Source: Lamellibrachia satsuma (taxonomy: Eukaryota > Annelida > Polychaeta > Sabellida > Siboglinidae). Taken from it: DNA of 64,000 bases. Under the pieces are notes generated by a model, which was not told the DNA's origin, did not search any database, and saw only the letters and a list, made by a program, of their open reading frames with translations. The translations under genes were made by a program, and so were the position numbers. The stretch lies in the NCBI GenBank assembly GCA_033239005.1, contig BSQZ01000006.1:3998501-4062500 (forward strand), written 5' to 3'. Positions 28,166 through 40,500 of the stretch are shown here, in pieces (position 1 is the stretch's first letter; every line of letters begins with the position of its first letter).

Positions 28166-29610
28166 GTATGATATTATAACTTATTAGTAATAGCATATTT
28201 TAAAAATAAAACTTGTTAAATAATTTATATAATTCAGGAACAATTGATTATGCAAAGGCAGTTGATCAGACATGTGGCATGATATATAGGGGTACTCTGA
28301 TTAACCCACCTTTAAATTACCGACATACTTGGCACATGTACACTCATTTAAGCCAAGCACTACCTAGGGTTACCATTTCAGAAAAACCTAGCCAATGAAT
28401 TTCAAATATTTCTGTAATGATCATAAAAGAATGGGTAATTGCTAAATCTGCTCCATGTTGAGCAAGTTATAAGATAAAACAATTAGCAGGAGGTCTGAGG
28501 CACCATACCACTTCTCTTATATCTGCTCTCTCCGACCCTAGATGTAGTTTTGCTAGTACCTGACTATTAATTGCACTTATCAGCTGACCACCTTCTGATT
28601 TGTAGACTATGTAGATCAGCATCCCTGTGCAAGTTCAATTACTCATGCACGCTTTCGTCAAATCGTTCCACCCTCTTCCAGCAACCAGCGCCAGCACCCT
28701 GTTGATGTTTCGGACATGCAGGTTGCCCTGTATCAGTCTGTTCCAGGGTCCGTCATCATTGAGTGCTGTTGTCATTTGTGCTCACAGTGGATCTTCTTTC
28801 ATACGGAGGCAGTGTTCCATCTAGCAAAGCCACTTTTCTCTTACCAGCTCCTCCACATGTAGGCTAGCAGTGACACCAAACACTTCCGCACAGGTTGGAT
28901 GGTCCTCCAGTGGATCTGGAGAGCCTTGCTTTATCCTGGTGACACGGCGCAGACAGTGGTAAATAAATCCTTGTACTGCATCTGTGTTGTTCTTACGCAT
29001 GGGCCAACCCTCGGCATTGTTCAGCAGCACATACACCATCAGCAACCTGAACAAGCCCGACTTCAGCTTCAGCGGCACTATGCTGGAATCCCAGACTTTG
29101 CCCAGTGTTGCAAGCACCACACTGGCCAGTCTAATCCGCTGCCGGACCTCCTTCGTGGCATTTCCATCTCGAGTGATGTTACTACAGAGGTACCCAAATT
29201 CTGCCACTGGCTCAACAGCTGTGCCATCTGCAGCCTCCAGTTTCACTGGGATCGCACCTCAGGTCTCCCCCTGCATAGTCCACAACACCTGCCCATAAGC
29301 ATCACAATGGTGTGTGTTCTTCTCCTGGTCCACATACTCCCTGTGACCCAGTTTGGTGGCTCTGTGTGCATCGCCATCATGTAGCTATCCACCTGCCTTG
29401 ACCACAACTGGTGTCTGCTCCGTGTCGTCGTACAGTAACAAGTGTGTGGGTTGGACAGCGCTGAAACCATCAGTGTTCAGGCATCATTCCTGCTCCTCGT
29501 TGATCACCATGGATCATGGCTCCCAGTCAACAACCCAGCCCTCAGCAACCGTCATCCCTCTGCACAATCATACATTCATGCTGCGCCTCGGCCCTCTGCA
29601 CCACTGCAAC

Positions 29611-29865
29611 TTGTTCACCACTCACTCCCATGCACTTGGTCTTGTTCACCACTCACTCCCATGCACTTGGTCTTGTTCACCACTCACTCCCATGCACTTG
29701 GTCTTGTTCACCACTCACTCCCATGCACTTGGTCTTGTTCACCACTCACTCCCATGCACTTGGTCTTGTTCACCACTCACTCCCATGCACTTGGTCTTGT
29801 TCACCACTCACTCCCATGCACTTGGTCTTGTTCACCACTCACTCCCATGCACTTGGTCTTGGCAA
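29611..29865. repeat. 31-bp minisatellite, about 8 copies, inside the LINE
   Basis: A 31-bp unit containing TTCACCACTCACTCCCATGC is repeated almost perfectly. On the coding minus strand it falls just after the VAKTKCMGV block of the LINE RT, so it expanded inside the ORF. Confidence 0.96.
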
Positions 29866-30284
29866 CATTCATCTGCAGACCTACAAAAGCGCATATTGCC
29901 TGTAATTGCATTAGTGCCTGCTGTGCCCCACATTGACTGGTGGACATGTCCCCGACATGATGATCAGGTGGTCTGTATATCCCAGCCATCAAGCATCTGC
30001 ATCAAGTCCCAGCCGCTGGCATGCTAAAGTGTAAGGTTGCATTGCCCGGTCTGACACCAGGACGAAGACCGCTGGGCTCAATGAACAGCCTTGCCTCATG
30101 CCTCTGACCTGTTGGAATGTTGGGGACATGAGGCCCTCTGCAGATAGTCTGACAGCCTCTGGTAAGGTGTCATACAGTTGCTTGATCACCTCGACGATCA
30201 CCTTGGCTCTCCAGTGCCCGCCATGCTGTGGCCCAGTGGATAGAGTCGAATGCCTTGCTGAAGTCCATGAAAGTTACACAGGAG

Positions 30285-30464
30285 TGTGGACTAGGCAGCC
30301 AAGGTCTGATGTACCGGCAGCCACAGCTGCCAGATTGCACCCCGGCATGACTTGGCAGCCAAGGTCTGATGTACCCGCTGTCACAGCTGCCAGACTGCAC
30401 CCCAGCATGACTTGGCAGCCAAGGTCTGATGTACCGGCTGCTACAGTTGCCAGCTTGCCACACA
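30285..30464. repeat. 60-bp tandem triplication inside the LINE RT
   Basis: Three copies of a 60-bp unit start with GGCAGCCAAGGTCTGATGTA; each copy differs from the others by a few bases. On the minus strand the unit lies between the CGKLA stretch and the MDFSKAFDS block. Confidence 0.95.
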
Positions 30465-31079
30465 CAAATCCATTCTGTTGTGGCTCCATCTGCTGGTACA
30501 GATGTTCTCTTCGTAGGACCATGAAACTGAGCACCTTCTCCGCACCCGACATCAGCGAGATGACCCTAAACGAGTTGGGGTCTGCCTTATTGCCCTTGTA
30601 GAGCACAGCTTCTAGCCACAAGATCGGTGGATTTTCTCTGGACCATACACGCCGCATGATCATGCTTAGAATCCGAGTGGCCAATGGCGAGTTCGTCCAC
30701 AGCTCGGTGGAGATCGCTCCCGCCATGGCTGTGTTGTGGCGAGTAACTTTTGTTGCGTTCATGACCTCATTATCAGATGATGAAACTGTACAGATTCATG
30801 ATCTGCTCAGTACAAAACACTTACCAAGAACCTGTTGTGGAACTGGATTGACAAATGTACGTGTAAATTTAGGTTTGCTCTGATGATACGAGGCTTATTA
30901 AGTATTAACATAAAACAGTATATCAGGTGCATGATCTAACAATAATAATTTATTTATTATAATAAAAAATATAACCATTAGACAAGTACTTTAACGAACT
31001 GCATTTATTGGTTTTTGCCGTAGAATAACCTATGTATGTCAGATTTGTTTTTGTAATGTTCTGAATATTTTTGTGTCAT

Positions 31080-32270
31080 CGGCAAACATTTTTACATTAC
31101 TATTTACTGTCTCTGGCATATCATTTACACAAATTAAAAGGAGAATAGATCCCAATACTGATCCTTGCAGAACACGCTGATGACATCAAACCATTCAGAA
31201 TATGCACCTGTTACCATAATTTGTATTTTTATATCTGATAGAAAATCAGCTATCCATTCTAAAACTTTACCTCGTATTCCATAAGCAGATAGTTTCTGCA
31301 ACAACTTTTCGGGACTTTGTCAAATGCTTTTTGAAAATCCAGAAAAAGAACATCAACACTAAGTTCCTGATCCACATCTTCTGTCTAACTTTCAAAAGTT
31401 TATAACAAATTTGTTAGACAAGAACAACCCTTTCTAAAACCGTGTTGGTCTGGGGTATTTAAATTGTTTTCTAATAAATGTTTTAACATTGCATCCCTCA
31501 CACAAGATTCCATCAGTTTACTTGCTAGATAAGTTAAACTCACTGGTCTAATTACTAGCCATAGACTGGATCCGTTCTTATAAATTGGAGAAATATTTGC
31601 TAGTTTCCAGTAGATCTATACCACTAGACAACGATTCTGTGAATATTAGAAACAATGGTTTAGCTAATGTTTCAGCACAATCCTTCAATATTTTTGGATG
31701 TATACCGTCTGGACTACAAACCTTGTCTTGTTTAACCTGCTGTAACTTTGTAAATATATCTAGTTCAGTAAATGTGATCTCGTTTAAAACTGTTTTCAAA
31801 TTCTGGTAAAATATTATCACCGTCATCTTCCACTGTAAATACTGATTCAAAGAACTTCCCTAGAACATCAGCTATTTCCTGGTCATTTGTTGTGGTTTCA
31901 CCGACCTCCTTTCTTAAATGTCGTATGACTGGTTTTACCTTTTGCTTACCTCTTACATAGCTATAGAAAAAACTTTGGTTTGTCTTCAAAAGTGTCTTTT
32001 TGTACTCCCTTTGTGCTTTTTTCTGGATACTATTGTTTTTTCTTTGCCTCTTATATTCTTCATACGCTTTGTTCTTACCAGTTTTTTCATACCTTATCCA
32101 AAGTTGAATCTGGTTCATTCCAATTTACAGACTCTCTCAGCTTGCCAAGGGGCTTTGGGGTTTGGCTTCCTCCTTTCTCTTAACGACACTTTTTTTTACT
32201 TCCTCTTTAATGTTCAACTTAGCAAATGGTTTACTCAGAATGCCTCACATATCATTATCAGCATTTAAGT
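31080..32270 (-). mobile_element. CR1-like LINE ORF2 fragment
   Basis: The minus strand reads from 32150 downward: KTNQSFFYSYVRGKQKVKP, EIADVLGKFFESVFTVEDDG, DKVCSPDGIHPKILKDCAET, IRPVSLTYLASKLMESCVRD, DQHGFRKGCSCLTNLL, VLFLDFQKAFDKVP, and a last YARD or ADDTK-like piece near 31080. Several frameshifts. It belongs to the same broad group as the element at 18260 but is a different family by sequence. 30781-31079 shows nothing. Confidence 0.85.
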
Positions 32271-33190
32271 ATTGATGATGCTTACTGCTGTGTTGATAAT
32301 GGTAGAATTTAGGTGAAGCTGATTCTTAGAAAACTTTTTCTAACATGCACACCAAACGTGGAATTTATACCTAAACAGTGGTTTGGCAGAAATAAGGGAT
32401 TCTAACACCAGTTGTGAAACTGGCATGGTCAATATGTCAGCATAATTCTTGATAGAACCTTGCAGTAAAATATGAGTTTGATGTTTGAGTGATCAACATA
32501 CTACATCAGCCAAGCAGAGTTAGATCATTCTGTTCAACTTCCTGAAGTTCCTGTTTCTAAATTTAGCATGCTTCAAATAAAATGTGCAAGAGAATGAAGC
32601 CATCATAAGTACTACACTGTACTCTTACTGCTCTCTATGTTGCCACTTGGCATGATGAACTGCTTTAAATGCTTTAAACTTTGATATTTATTTAAACTAT
32701 ATATAATATTTAAACACACTAGGTTTGCCACAAGGACTGGATACTGCGTATCTTCATTTTTTTATTTAATGCTGCACAAAAACGTTTCTTGAAAATATAC
32801 CAACAAACTTATTAACTGTATCAAAAACAGGTACTTATGCCAAAACATTAAGATCTCAAATGAAATGTACGTGAAAACATAAATTGAATTCTTTTCGTAA
32901 ACTGGTGAAAAGAACAAAGTTTCTTTGTGAATATGTTGCCCTATCTCCCAACACAGACGACTACAATGGGAAGACTAGTGATTCTCAGATTGATGTAGCT
33001 GTACCGCTCTGTTATATATGCTGTAGTTATAAGCTGTTGAATTGAGAAACTTCTTTACATAACTTGTTGGTGATCAATACATCATAACTATGTCCAGTAC
33101 ATGTCCTGTCCACTGGTGTCCAGGCCCCACCTGTCCTTTCCAAGTGTCCAGGCATCGCACTGTAAGAGAACTAGTGTCCATGAATTGGGT
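32271..33190. other. Unassigned A/T-rich DNA
   Basis: No gene or repeat is supported. Confidence 0.5.
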
Positions 33191-33204
33191 CTGATTGTAA
33201 TTCT

Positions 33205-33334
33205 AAGTACTGAGAATGTAACCTACTCTCAAGTGCCAAATAAACGTATAGGCCAAATAAAAGTATAGGGTGGCAAATCGGTCAAATTTAATAATAGTAT
33301 AGTGCCGAATAACAGTATGGGGGCAAGTGTGAAA
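33205..33334. repeat. Short dispersed motif, related to 34150-34262
   Basis: TTTAATAATAGTATAGTGCC (33287-33306) recurs as TTTAATAATGGTATAGTGCC (34187-34206). Both regions also carry AAATAAANGNATA and ATTCGGCAC-like pieces. Possibly the remains of a small DNA element. Confidence 0.45.
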
Positions 33335-33510
33335 AAGTCACTAGCATGAATATGTTTAAAAACAGAGTTGACACGTATCTCAGGAGGGTGGGTTACATAG
33401 AGATGAACATTGTTGGACTCTCGATAAGCTAATGGCTTCCTTGTCCACTTGCCATCTGGGCCTTTGGCTTGGATGGCAAATTTTATTAAATATCTTGTTA
33501 AACATTTGTC
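33335..33510 (+). mobile_element. CR1-like LINE, isolated 3' end
   Basis: Matches 22410-22590 at about 90% by eye: TGAATATGTTTAAAAACA, ACATATCTCAGGAGGG-type, GGACTCTCGATAAGC, CTTGCCATCTGGGCCTTTGG and a final CTTGTTAAAC. It is a severely 5'-truncated copy, as expected of target-primed reverse transcription. Confidence 0.9.
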
Positions 33511-34966
33511 TTTTTTTAGTGCCAAAGCCAAATTGCTTGACTTGACATGAACGCGTCCTTAGTAAATTATGTGGATCATCGTGTATTTCACTGAATATGC
33601 ATAAACTTTGTGCATGTTCGCGTCACGTCACCACAAATAATATTATAGTAACCACATTTTATATCTGTGAAAAACTGGGGAATTTTCGTTTTTAAATGGA
33701 CATTAAAGTTTTATTGAATTGAATACGCAAGCCTGTTTCAGAGGAAACTGCCGCCAGTCAGTTACGACCGGTTTGGAATTGAGGCGCTGCGCACAGCGAC
33801 CATTTACAGTCAGTTTACATGGTGATAATGGCGTTTTAACTAATAATATACCTTGTCGAGCTCCCGATAACTAAGGATTCTGACCGATTCATCTAATCAT
33901 GGAAATCTGACAGTCTAACACTTCGGAATTAAAATCTAGGATCCTCAGAAGCATTGGATCCCGCTAAATTCACGACTGTCGTTCAAAAGGATGAAAACTT
34001 AGCTGTCAAAGGGAGCCATATGCAGGCTCCAGTTGGGAGCAGGTGATTTTAGCTCGAGCGGTAAACCGCTCCGTGGATGACTGATTAGCGCTAGCAATAG
34101 AGAGTGAGAGTGATTGCTCTCCTAAAATTATACCCTGCATAATTTGCCACGTATAATAGAGAATATATGTGGGCATAAATGTCTAGATTTAATAATGGTA
34201 TAGTGCCAAATGAGGTGGCATTTTTCATCAAATAAATACGCATATAGGGATGCTTATTCGGCACACAAGAGTAGTTCGATTAAAACACTGTTACATTTCT
34301 GGCAGGTTTTAGTATTAGTATTACTTGATGCAAAGTACAATACACCTTGACTAGCATAGTTCTGTGTGGACATGATAGTGGTGATGCCTTATGCAGTGTG
34401 ACAGATCTTTCCCATGTGCATATATTAAGTAACAAGCAGACTGTCGTGATGATGATATGTATTTGTGGATCGCCTAACAGCCATAAGATGTTCAAAGGTG
34501 CTGTTTACACACGGCTTGTAATCTGTAATCCGGTTAGGTTTTGTAACAGATTTCTATACCTATTGGTACAGGAATTCATTCGGATTTCCACTTTATTTCA
34601 GTTGTTTGACATTTTGCCCACCTAGTTTCCCTTTACATCAGGAGTGGGGTTATATATAATGCTGTAATCTACGTTAAATTAGTTATTTTGTGGAGCACCA
34701 TATTTGTTGACGGATTACTGAATTGCCTTGGTAATCAGTCTGGATTACCAGACTTCATCTGAAAATCTACACCCGTTACAATACAAAAAATTTAAATGTA
34801 ATATCTCAAAGTAGCGCAATAGTGAAAGTAATAATTAAAATAAATATATACTAATTAAAGTAAAAATAGAATAATTTAAGTAAATATATGTACTAAGCAA
34901 AATAAATATATACTAATTGAAATAAATATATATACTAATTAAAACAATTATATATTAATGATTAAC

Positions 34967-35011
<45 letters not shown>

Positions 35012-35120
35012 GATTAAAATAAATGTATAATCATTTAAGATCAATATAATAAAGTATAGTGACTGTAGTTTTAAGTGGTGGTCCCCTGACTCAATATTGA
35101 CTGAGCTGGCTGGCTTACAG
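33511..35120. other. Unassigned DNA upstream of the triple-repeat gene; (TA)n at 34968-35008
   Basis: Contains the second copy of the TAGTGCC motif (34150-34262) and a (TA)n run. The missing 5' exons of the triple-repeat gene could lie here or outside the window. I could not find an exon with matching phase and motif. Confidence 0.4.
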
Positions 35121-35340
35121 GACTACACCCAAGACACCCTGACAGAGGTGCTCAGTTGGTATGGCCTGCAAGAGTCCGGTGTGGTCACCTCCATGGCTGG
35201 GCAAGGAAATGGGGATGTGACGTCCAGTGTGGTCAGCAGCTGCAGTCCACTGGTCCAGTGTGAAGCTAAATCAGTTGATGTCCCCCTTGACCTGACACAC
35301 TGCCAGCTGAAGACGGAATGTGACACCCATGGCCTGACAG
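35121..35340 (+). CDS. Triple-repeat gene, exon A (first one seen)
   Basis: Acceptor GGCTTACAG|GACTAC; donor CTGACAG|GTGAAT. 220 bp, so it ends after the first base of a codon. Encodes DYTQDTLTEVLSWYGLQESG and a Ser/Val-rich linker. The reading frame stays open for some codons upstream of the acceptor, so this could also be the start of a longer exon, but no ATG is in frame there. Confidence 0.65.
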
Positions 35341-37480
35341 GTGAATAATACTTGACAGTTACCTGGACATGGTTTTCATATAGTTTTCTTGAGTGTTTGT
35401 TGTTGACATGTGTGCAGATGTTTCCAGTCGGTAACGGTAAATTAATTTTGCGCAGTTACAGTCCAGATAAAATTATGTAATTGGTCAAATATATGTGTTT
35501 AATTTAATTTAGCTAGCCTATGAGTATGAGGTGCTCCTCGTGGTTATGAGAGTGTTTACCATAATCCATTCTTTTTCGTGTCCTGGAACCTATGGAAATG
35601 TTCCTGTATGTGTACTATAAGATATATATATATATACGTTGATGCACTGCACCTGACCTATGAGTCATATCAATCCAATCTGTGCCCTCATTGCTCTGAA
35701 GTGTGAACCGTTTTAGCATCACGTATGAGATCTTTCTCCAGTTTAGTAGTTGAATTTGAGAGATTTCTATCTCATTGGTCGCTTCCTTGAGTGACTCTGA
35801 CATTTTGGAAACTGTCATGAGTACGACACTCGAAGCGCGTCAGTGTCATCTTGTCTTGACCTGTTTTTGTAAACAATGTCCTCCAGCCGAGAGGGTGTCC
35901 ATATGGTGTGGTGGGGCCTATTCGGTGCTTGCAGTTTATATAACTGTCCGTTGTCACTCAAGTTGTCACGCTATATTCTAGGTACAAGTTTGACTCTAGT
36001 CAGAGTGGCGGTTGCCCTGGCAATTGCTTTGCACTTGCAGCAGTTTTCTTACTTGTTGAATCTCATGTTTGTCGCACTTGTTCAGTTTGTGGGTAACATG
36101 TGTCGCGGTGGGCAGGATTCAGGTAGGCTCGCTCTTCATTTCTAACGAAAACTCAAAACGCACAAATTTCTGGAACAAGGTTCGGTGTATATTTGTCCAG
36201 TGTTTTTAAGGTGTTTCATATGATTCAAATTGTCCATATGAAAGGCCTTTCATACCTTGGCAAACTGCCCGTATGGAAGGCCTTTCATATGGACAAACTG
36301 CCCATATGGACAAGTTGCCCATATGAAATCCCAGTCAGCCCATATGAGATTTATAATAATATTTTAGCAAACTAAGAAGAAAAAATATAATATTTAATTT
36401 TCGAAACTTCTTAATCGAAAAGTCTATGCCTGCTGTGTGGTGTTGGTAGATGGGACGATGTTAAATACGCAATTGTGCCAGCAAGAGGACATCCTTGGAC
36501 ATTGCAGGATGCTGACAATTCTAACAAGCACGTTATGCCAATGGCAAGTGAGCAGAAAAAATAATGAAAATAAATGCCAGCGATAGCACTGTGGTGCTAC
36601 CTTGCTGCTAAAAGCACACATATGCACACTATGATTTATTTCAAGAGAGTCTGCTAGTTGGCGTTGTCTTTCACTTCTGAAAAAGGGGGTGGGCATCTAG
36701 TAGGTAGTGCGCTACTATTGGGAACTATACGGTAACCGTTGTCTCGGATATTCTTATTACCTCTGGCTTTCAGAATCACTGTTTATAAGACAGGTTGCGT
36801 GAGTTAAATGCCTGCTGTGTGGTGTTGGTAGACGGGTCGATGTTGGATACAGGCGGCCAGCACAGTCAGAGCCACAAGAAGGTGGGGATGCGGTTCATCT
36901 TCCCGCCTCTCAGTGATGAGTTGACACTGCTGGAGAAGGCCCAGATCTGGGTAGCCCGTCACAACTACAAGTACTTTGTCAATTGGACGGAGGAGCAGCT
37001 GAAATCTGTTGACAGCATCTTGCAGCCTGTTGTGCCGGTCACTCCGTCGCTCTACAAGACTCACATGAACAGGTGAGGCTTGACCGATGGGGCGATTACA
37101 CCGCAAATGTAATCGGTTAAGATTACTGTTAAAATTTATGAGTATGATTACTAGTATGATTACTTAGAAAATAAGTGTAATCAATTATGATTACAATTAC
37201 TTAGAAAATCACTCTATGCTGATGATTCCAAACTGTTTAGAGAAATTACGTCGGTGACCGATTATCAGTTGATGCAGAAGGATCTGGACAGTGTGTGCCT
37301 CTGGTGTGATACCTGGCACCTCAAACTTAATACAGACAAATACTGAATAATGACTTTCACTAACAAAAAGAAATGCTTATTTTTTTCAACACCATTTTAA
37401 GCCAGTCTCTACCCAGGGTCACCGCTGTCAAAGATCTCGGAGTCACATTGACCAGTAATTTGTACAAGCTTTGCAATCCT

Positions 37481-37529
<49 letters not shown>

Positions 37530-40500
37530 AGAAGCCAGTTGGTGTACTGCAGTGTTATTTGGAATCTGTGGCAACATACTTCTGTCGACACAATCGAACG
37601 AGTTAAAAAATGTTATTAAATATATCTGTTACAAATCCAAAATACAGTACTCCATTGACAATTATCCTGCACTTCGCCATCATTTTTGACTACCATCCCT
37701 TCAACATCGTAGGCAAGTAGCAGATCTGATCTTTCTACATAAGTGTGTGCACTCTCATCTAGATTCGTCCTATCTGGTAGGAAATACCCAATATCATTGT
37801 CCTTCAAGATCTCTATGAAACTACACTCCTTTTAGAATTTCCAACAGCAGAATCAACATTAGAAAATACTCGGTTTTAAATAGATCTATGACTACTTTCA
37901 ACACATTGTATTTAACTGATCCCACTTGTGATATATTTATAGGAGCCAATACCTCCAGATCTGAAATAAAAAAATCCAAAGTACAGTCGCGCCTCGTTAT
38001 AACGCGGTGGTCAGGGTCCACGATATTGGACCACGTTGTAAACGAGGCGCGTTAGGTGTTCCCGTATATGCCACCAGGGGTACCATGAACAGCAGTTAAC
38101 ACGCCACGCCGCCACTGATCGCTGTGGTGAAGCCCTGTTGTCCCACACAGTTTATAAAGCTTAGAATATTAACGTTAATATGTGTTGCATCGATTTTAAA
38201 ATGTACATGACTTTATGTATACTAAGTGTACATGGCCAGATTGTATAGCTTTGGATGGGGATGAACAGATTACGGCTGGGCATAGAGTTTTCTTGGCTGC
38301 AAGAATATTTTTGTGAGTAATTAAATTTGTGGCATTATTATGATTCTTTAAAGAAGAAATGGTGAAATTAAAGCCTGGGGCTGAAGAGTGAAGTTGTCTG
38401 TTGTCACTTTGAGTCCCCTAGAGAGTTTGAATATTTGTTGTCAGATAATGTTTGATTGCATACACAGACAAACAAGAAGGACGTACATGGTTGATTTTAG
38501 TACTCTGAATACATTACAGCCACACATGAGGGTTGTTCTGCGTGGTAGGATGTCTGAGATATTGCTGTATATAGTTGTCATGATAAGAATTGTAAATAAT
38601 GTTATTATCCTGCAAACCTACAGAATTTGTATTTTGACAGTACAACAACTGGTTTCAGGAGTGAATACTGCCGCAATGTGAAGCTCAAGTTCTGTCTCGA
38701 GGCTGACGCCGCATGGTCAAGGGAATTCAGAGAGAGGCTGCAGAAACCAGCTAATGAGGGCGGCTTCTCAGGTACAATGGCACCAAATGTTTCTTCATAA
38801 TCAAATACCAGCTTTTGTGTGTCATAGTATGGAAAATATTACGCGAAACCAGAATTTATTGTTTTGTCATTTGATGTTACTCATGTGATAGAGACAAGTG
38901 ACATATTGTATGGGACGACTTTTGGGGATAGTATTACTATCGCTATAGTATTGCTATAGTATTGCGATAGCTGTATTTCTGTTGTAATACCATTGACGTA
39001 TTTTCATAACGATTGTATTGTGATGGTATCATGGAATAGTGCTAAGAAAGCAGTCTCAAATCATAAGTAGTGGGTGGCGCCATCGCGTGGCATTGGAGGA
39101 AATGTATTCAAAATGGTGAATTCATGAAATGCACTGCTCTCAAACATGACTGTTGATGTTAGGTGGACAAATAAGTTACTATCGATAGTTCAGCGTATTA
39201 TCCTAGTTATAACTATTGATGGTTAAATCTACTATTGGTTGTATTACATCGCCACATCAACTACTGTGATGCATCAATAGTTTGATGTGTTCTTAGTACT
39301 TGTTACACCCTTAATGTGTAGCACTGCTCTGGACATTTGGCTAACTTTGTGTTGACAGCAAATCATATCTTGCTCCGTCAAGGCAGAAGTGAATCACAGA
39401 AACCTGTTTTCTTGAGAAGTTGTTAGAGTTAATTATAATATATTCCAAATTTATGGCCAAGTTGAAATATTATTATTATTACTAAAATTGATAAAGCACC
39501 TTATATCTGGGACCAGCCCGTTCATAGGTGCGTACAAAACACACATGTAATCATGAAAATAATAAATATATAATCTAGTTTAAATATATATAATAAAATA
39601 GAGTATTCGATTAAGATTAATAAATAAATATAATAAATTAATAATTATAGTAAATACATTAATATTTTATAGTAAACAAATGGATATTTATAGTAAATGG
39701 ATAACTAAAATATATTTCCTAAAAAGTGTCCTCATTCATAGGTATTACGCAAAAATAGACACGTCCTTGAATGGGTTAATCTGGGACGAAAACGGTGTCT
39801 CCGGCAGTTTGCATCAGGTGGAAGTTGTTATCTCCGATTAAATCTAAATGATATGTCTTCCGCACGAGGTGTCTGTTCTGTTCAGGTTTGTGCCAGGCGA
39901 AGATTGCTGCGGCTGAGCTGTGGCGGAGATACAGCGAGAACTACAAGAGTCACCAGGCGCGCTACCCGAACCCGAAGAACAAGTACCGACAGAAACGAAT
40001 CGACCGCCAGATCTCGAACCCGGACCACCTGACCGACGTGAAGGCGCTGGAGGAACGGGAGGCTAAGGATGACATTCCATACAAGCGACGGCGGCGGTCG
40101 AGCGAGTACGACCAGGGCAGACCGGGTCTGAACGGCGTGGAGGTCGATGTAGACGACACGGAGGATGTCGACATGGACGATGCCATGTGCAGTCAAGAGT
40201 CGTGTTGCAAGGAGGAGTACCGGGCATTGATAGAGTCGGGCAGTGGATATGGCGTGCCGGGTGATACCCAGGATAAGTCTGCAGATAGGGTCGTTGAAAC
40301 AGCCATGTCAGCAAGCAAGCACAGCCCGCGTCCTACGGCGATACCGTCTCCTTCACTCGTCAACGGCAAGAGCTGTACGCCCCAGAAAGCTGCCAGCATC
40401 AGTCCGTGCGGCAGTGAGGTTGACTTCCACCACGGCCGCGTGTCGGCTACTCCGGTCTCCCCGGAGATATGTAACAAGATAACGTCTAGTGTTAACTACG

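Larger units (their letters stand above)
28627..30780 (-). mobile_element. Degenerate LINE reverse transcriptase with two internal tandem arrays
   Basis: On the minus strand, from 30762 downward, broken frames carry FRVISLMSGAEKVLS (RT fingers), CVTFMDFSKAFDSIHW (first catalytic Asp block), GMRQGCSLSPAVFVLVSD, a damaged YRPPDHHV where YADD is expected, LQMNVAKTKCM, and then the C-terminal AEFGYLCSNITRDGNATKEV to LVREKWLC. The protein would be the RT of a non-LTR element with GVRQGC-type motifs. Two tandem arrays interrupt it (30285-30460 and 29611-29865). Confidence 0.85.

Noticed and set aside
28213..28440. Possible RT scrap (LSQALPRVTI compared with LSQSLPRVTA at 37390)
   Set aside because: The similarity is about ten residues and no further LINE motif is found nearby; too short to annotate.
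34040..34120. tRNA-like A box (TAGCTCGAGCGGTAAACC)
   Set aside because: No B box or T arm follows, and the local GAGCGGTAAACCGCTC is a simple hairpin.
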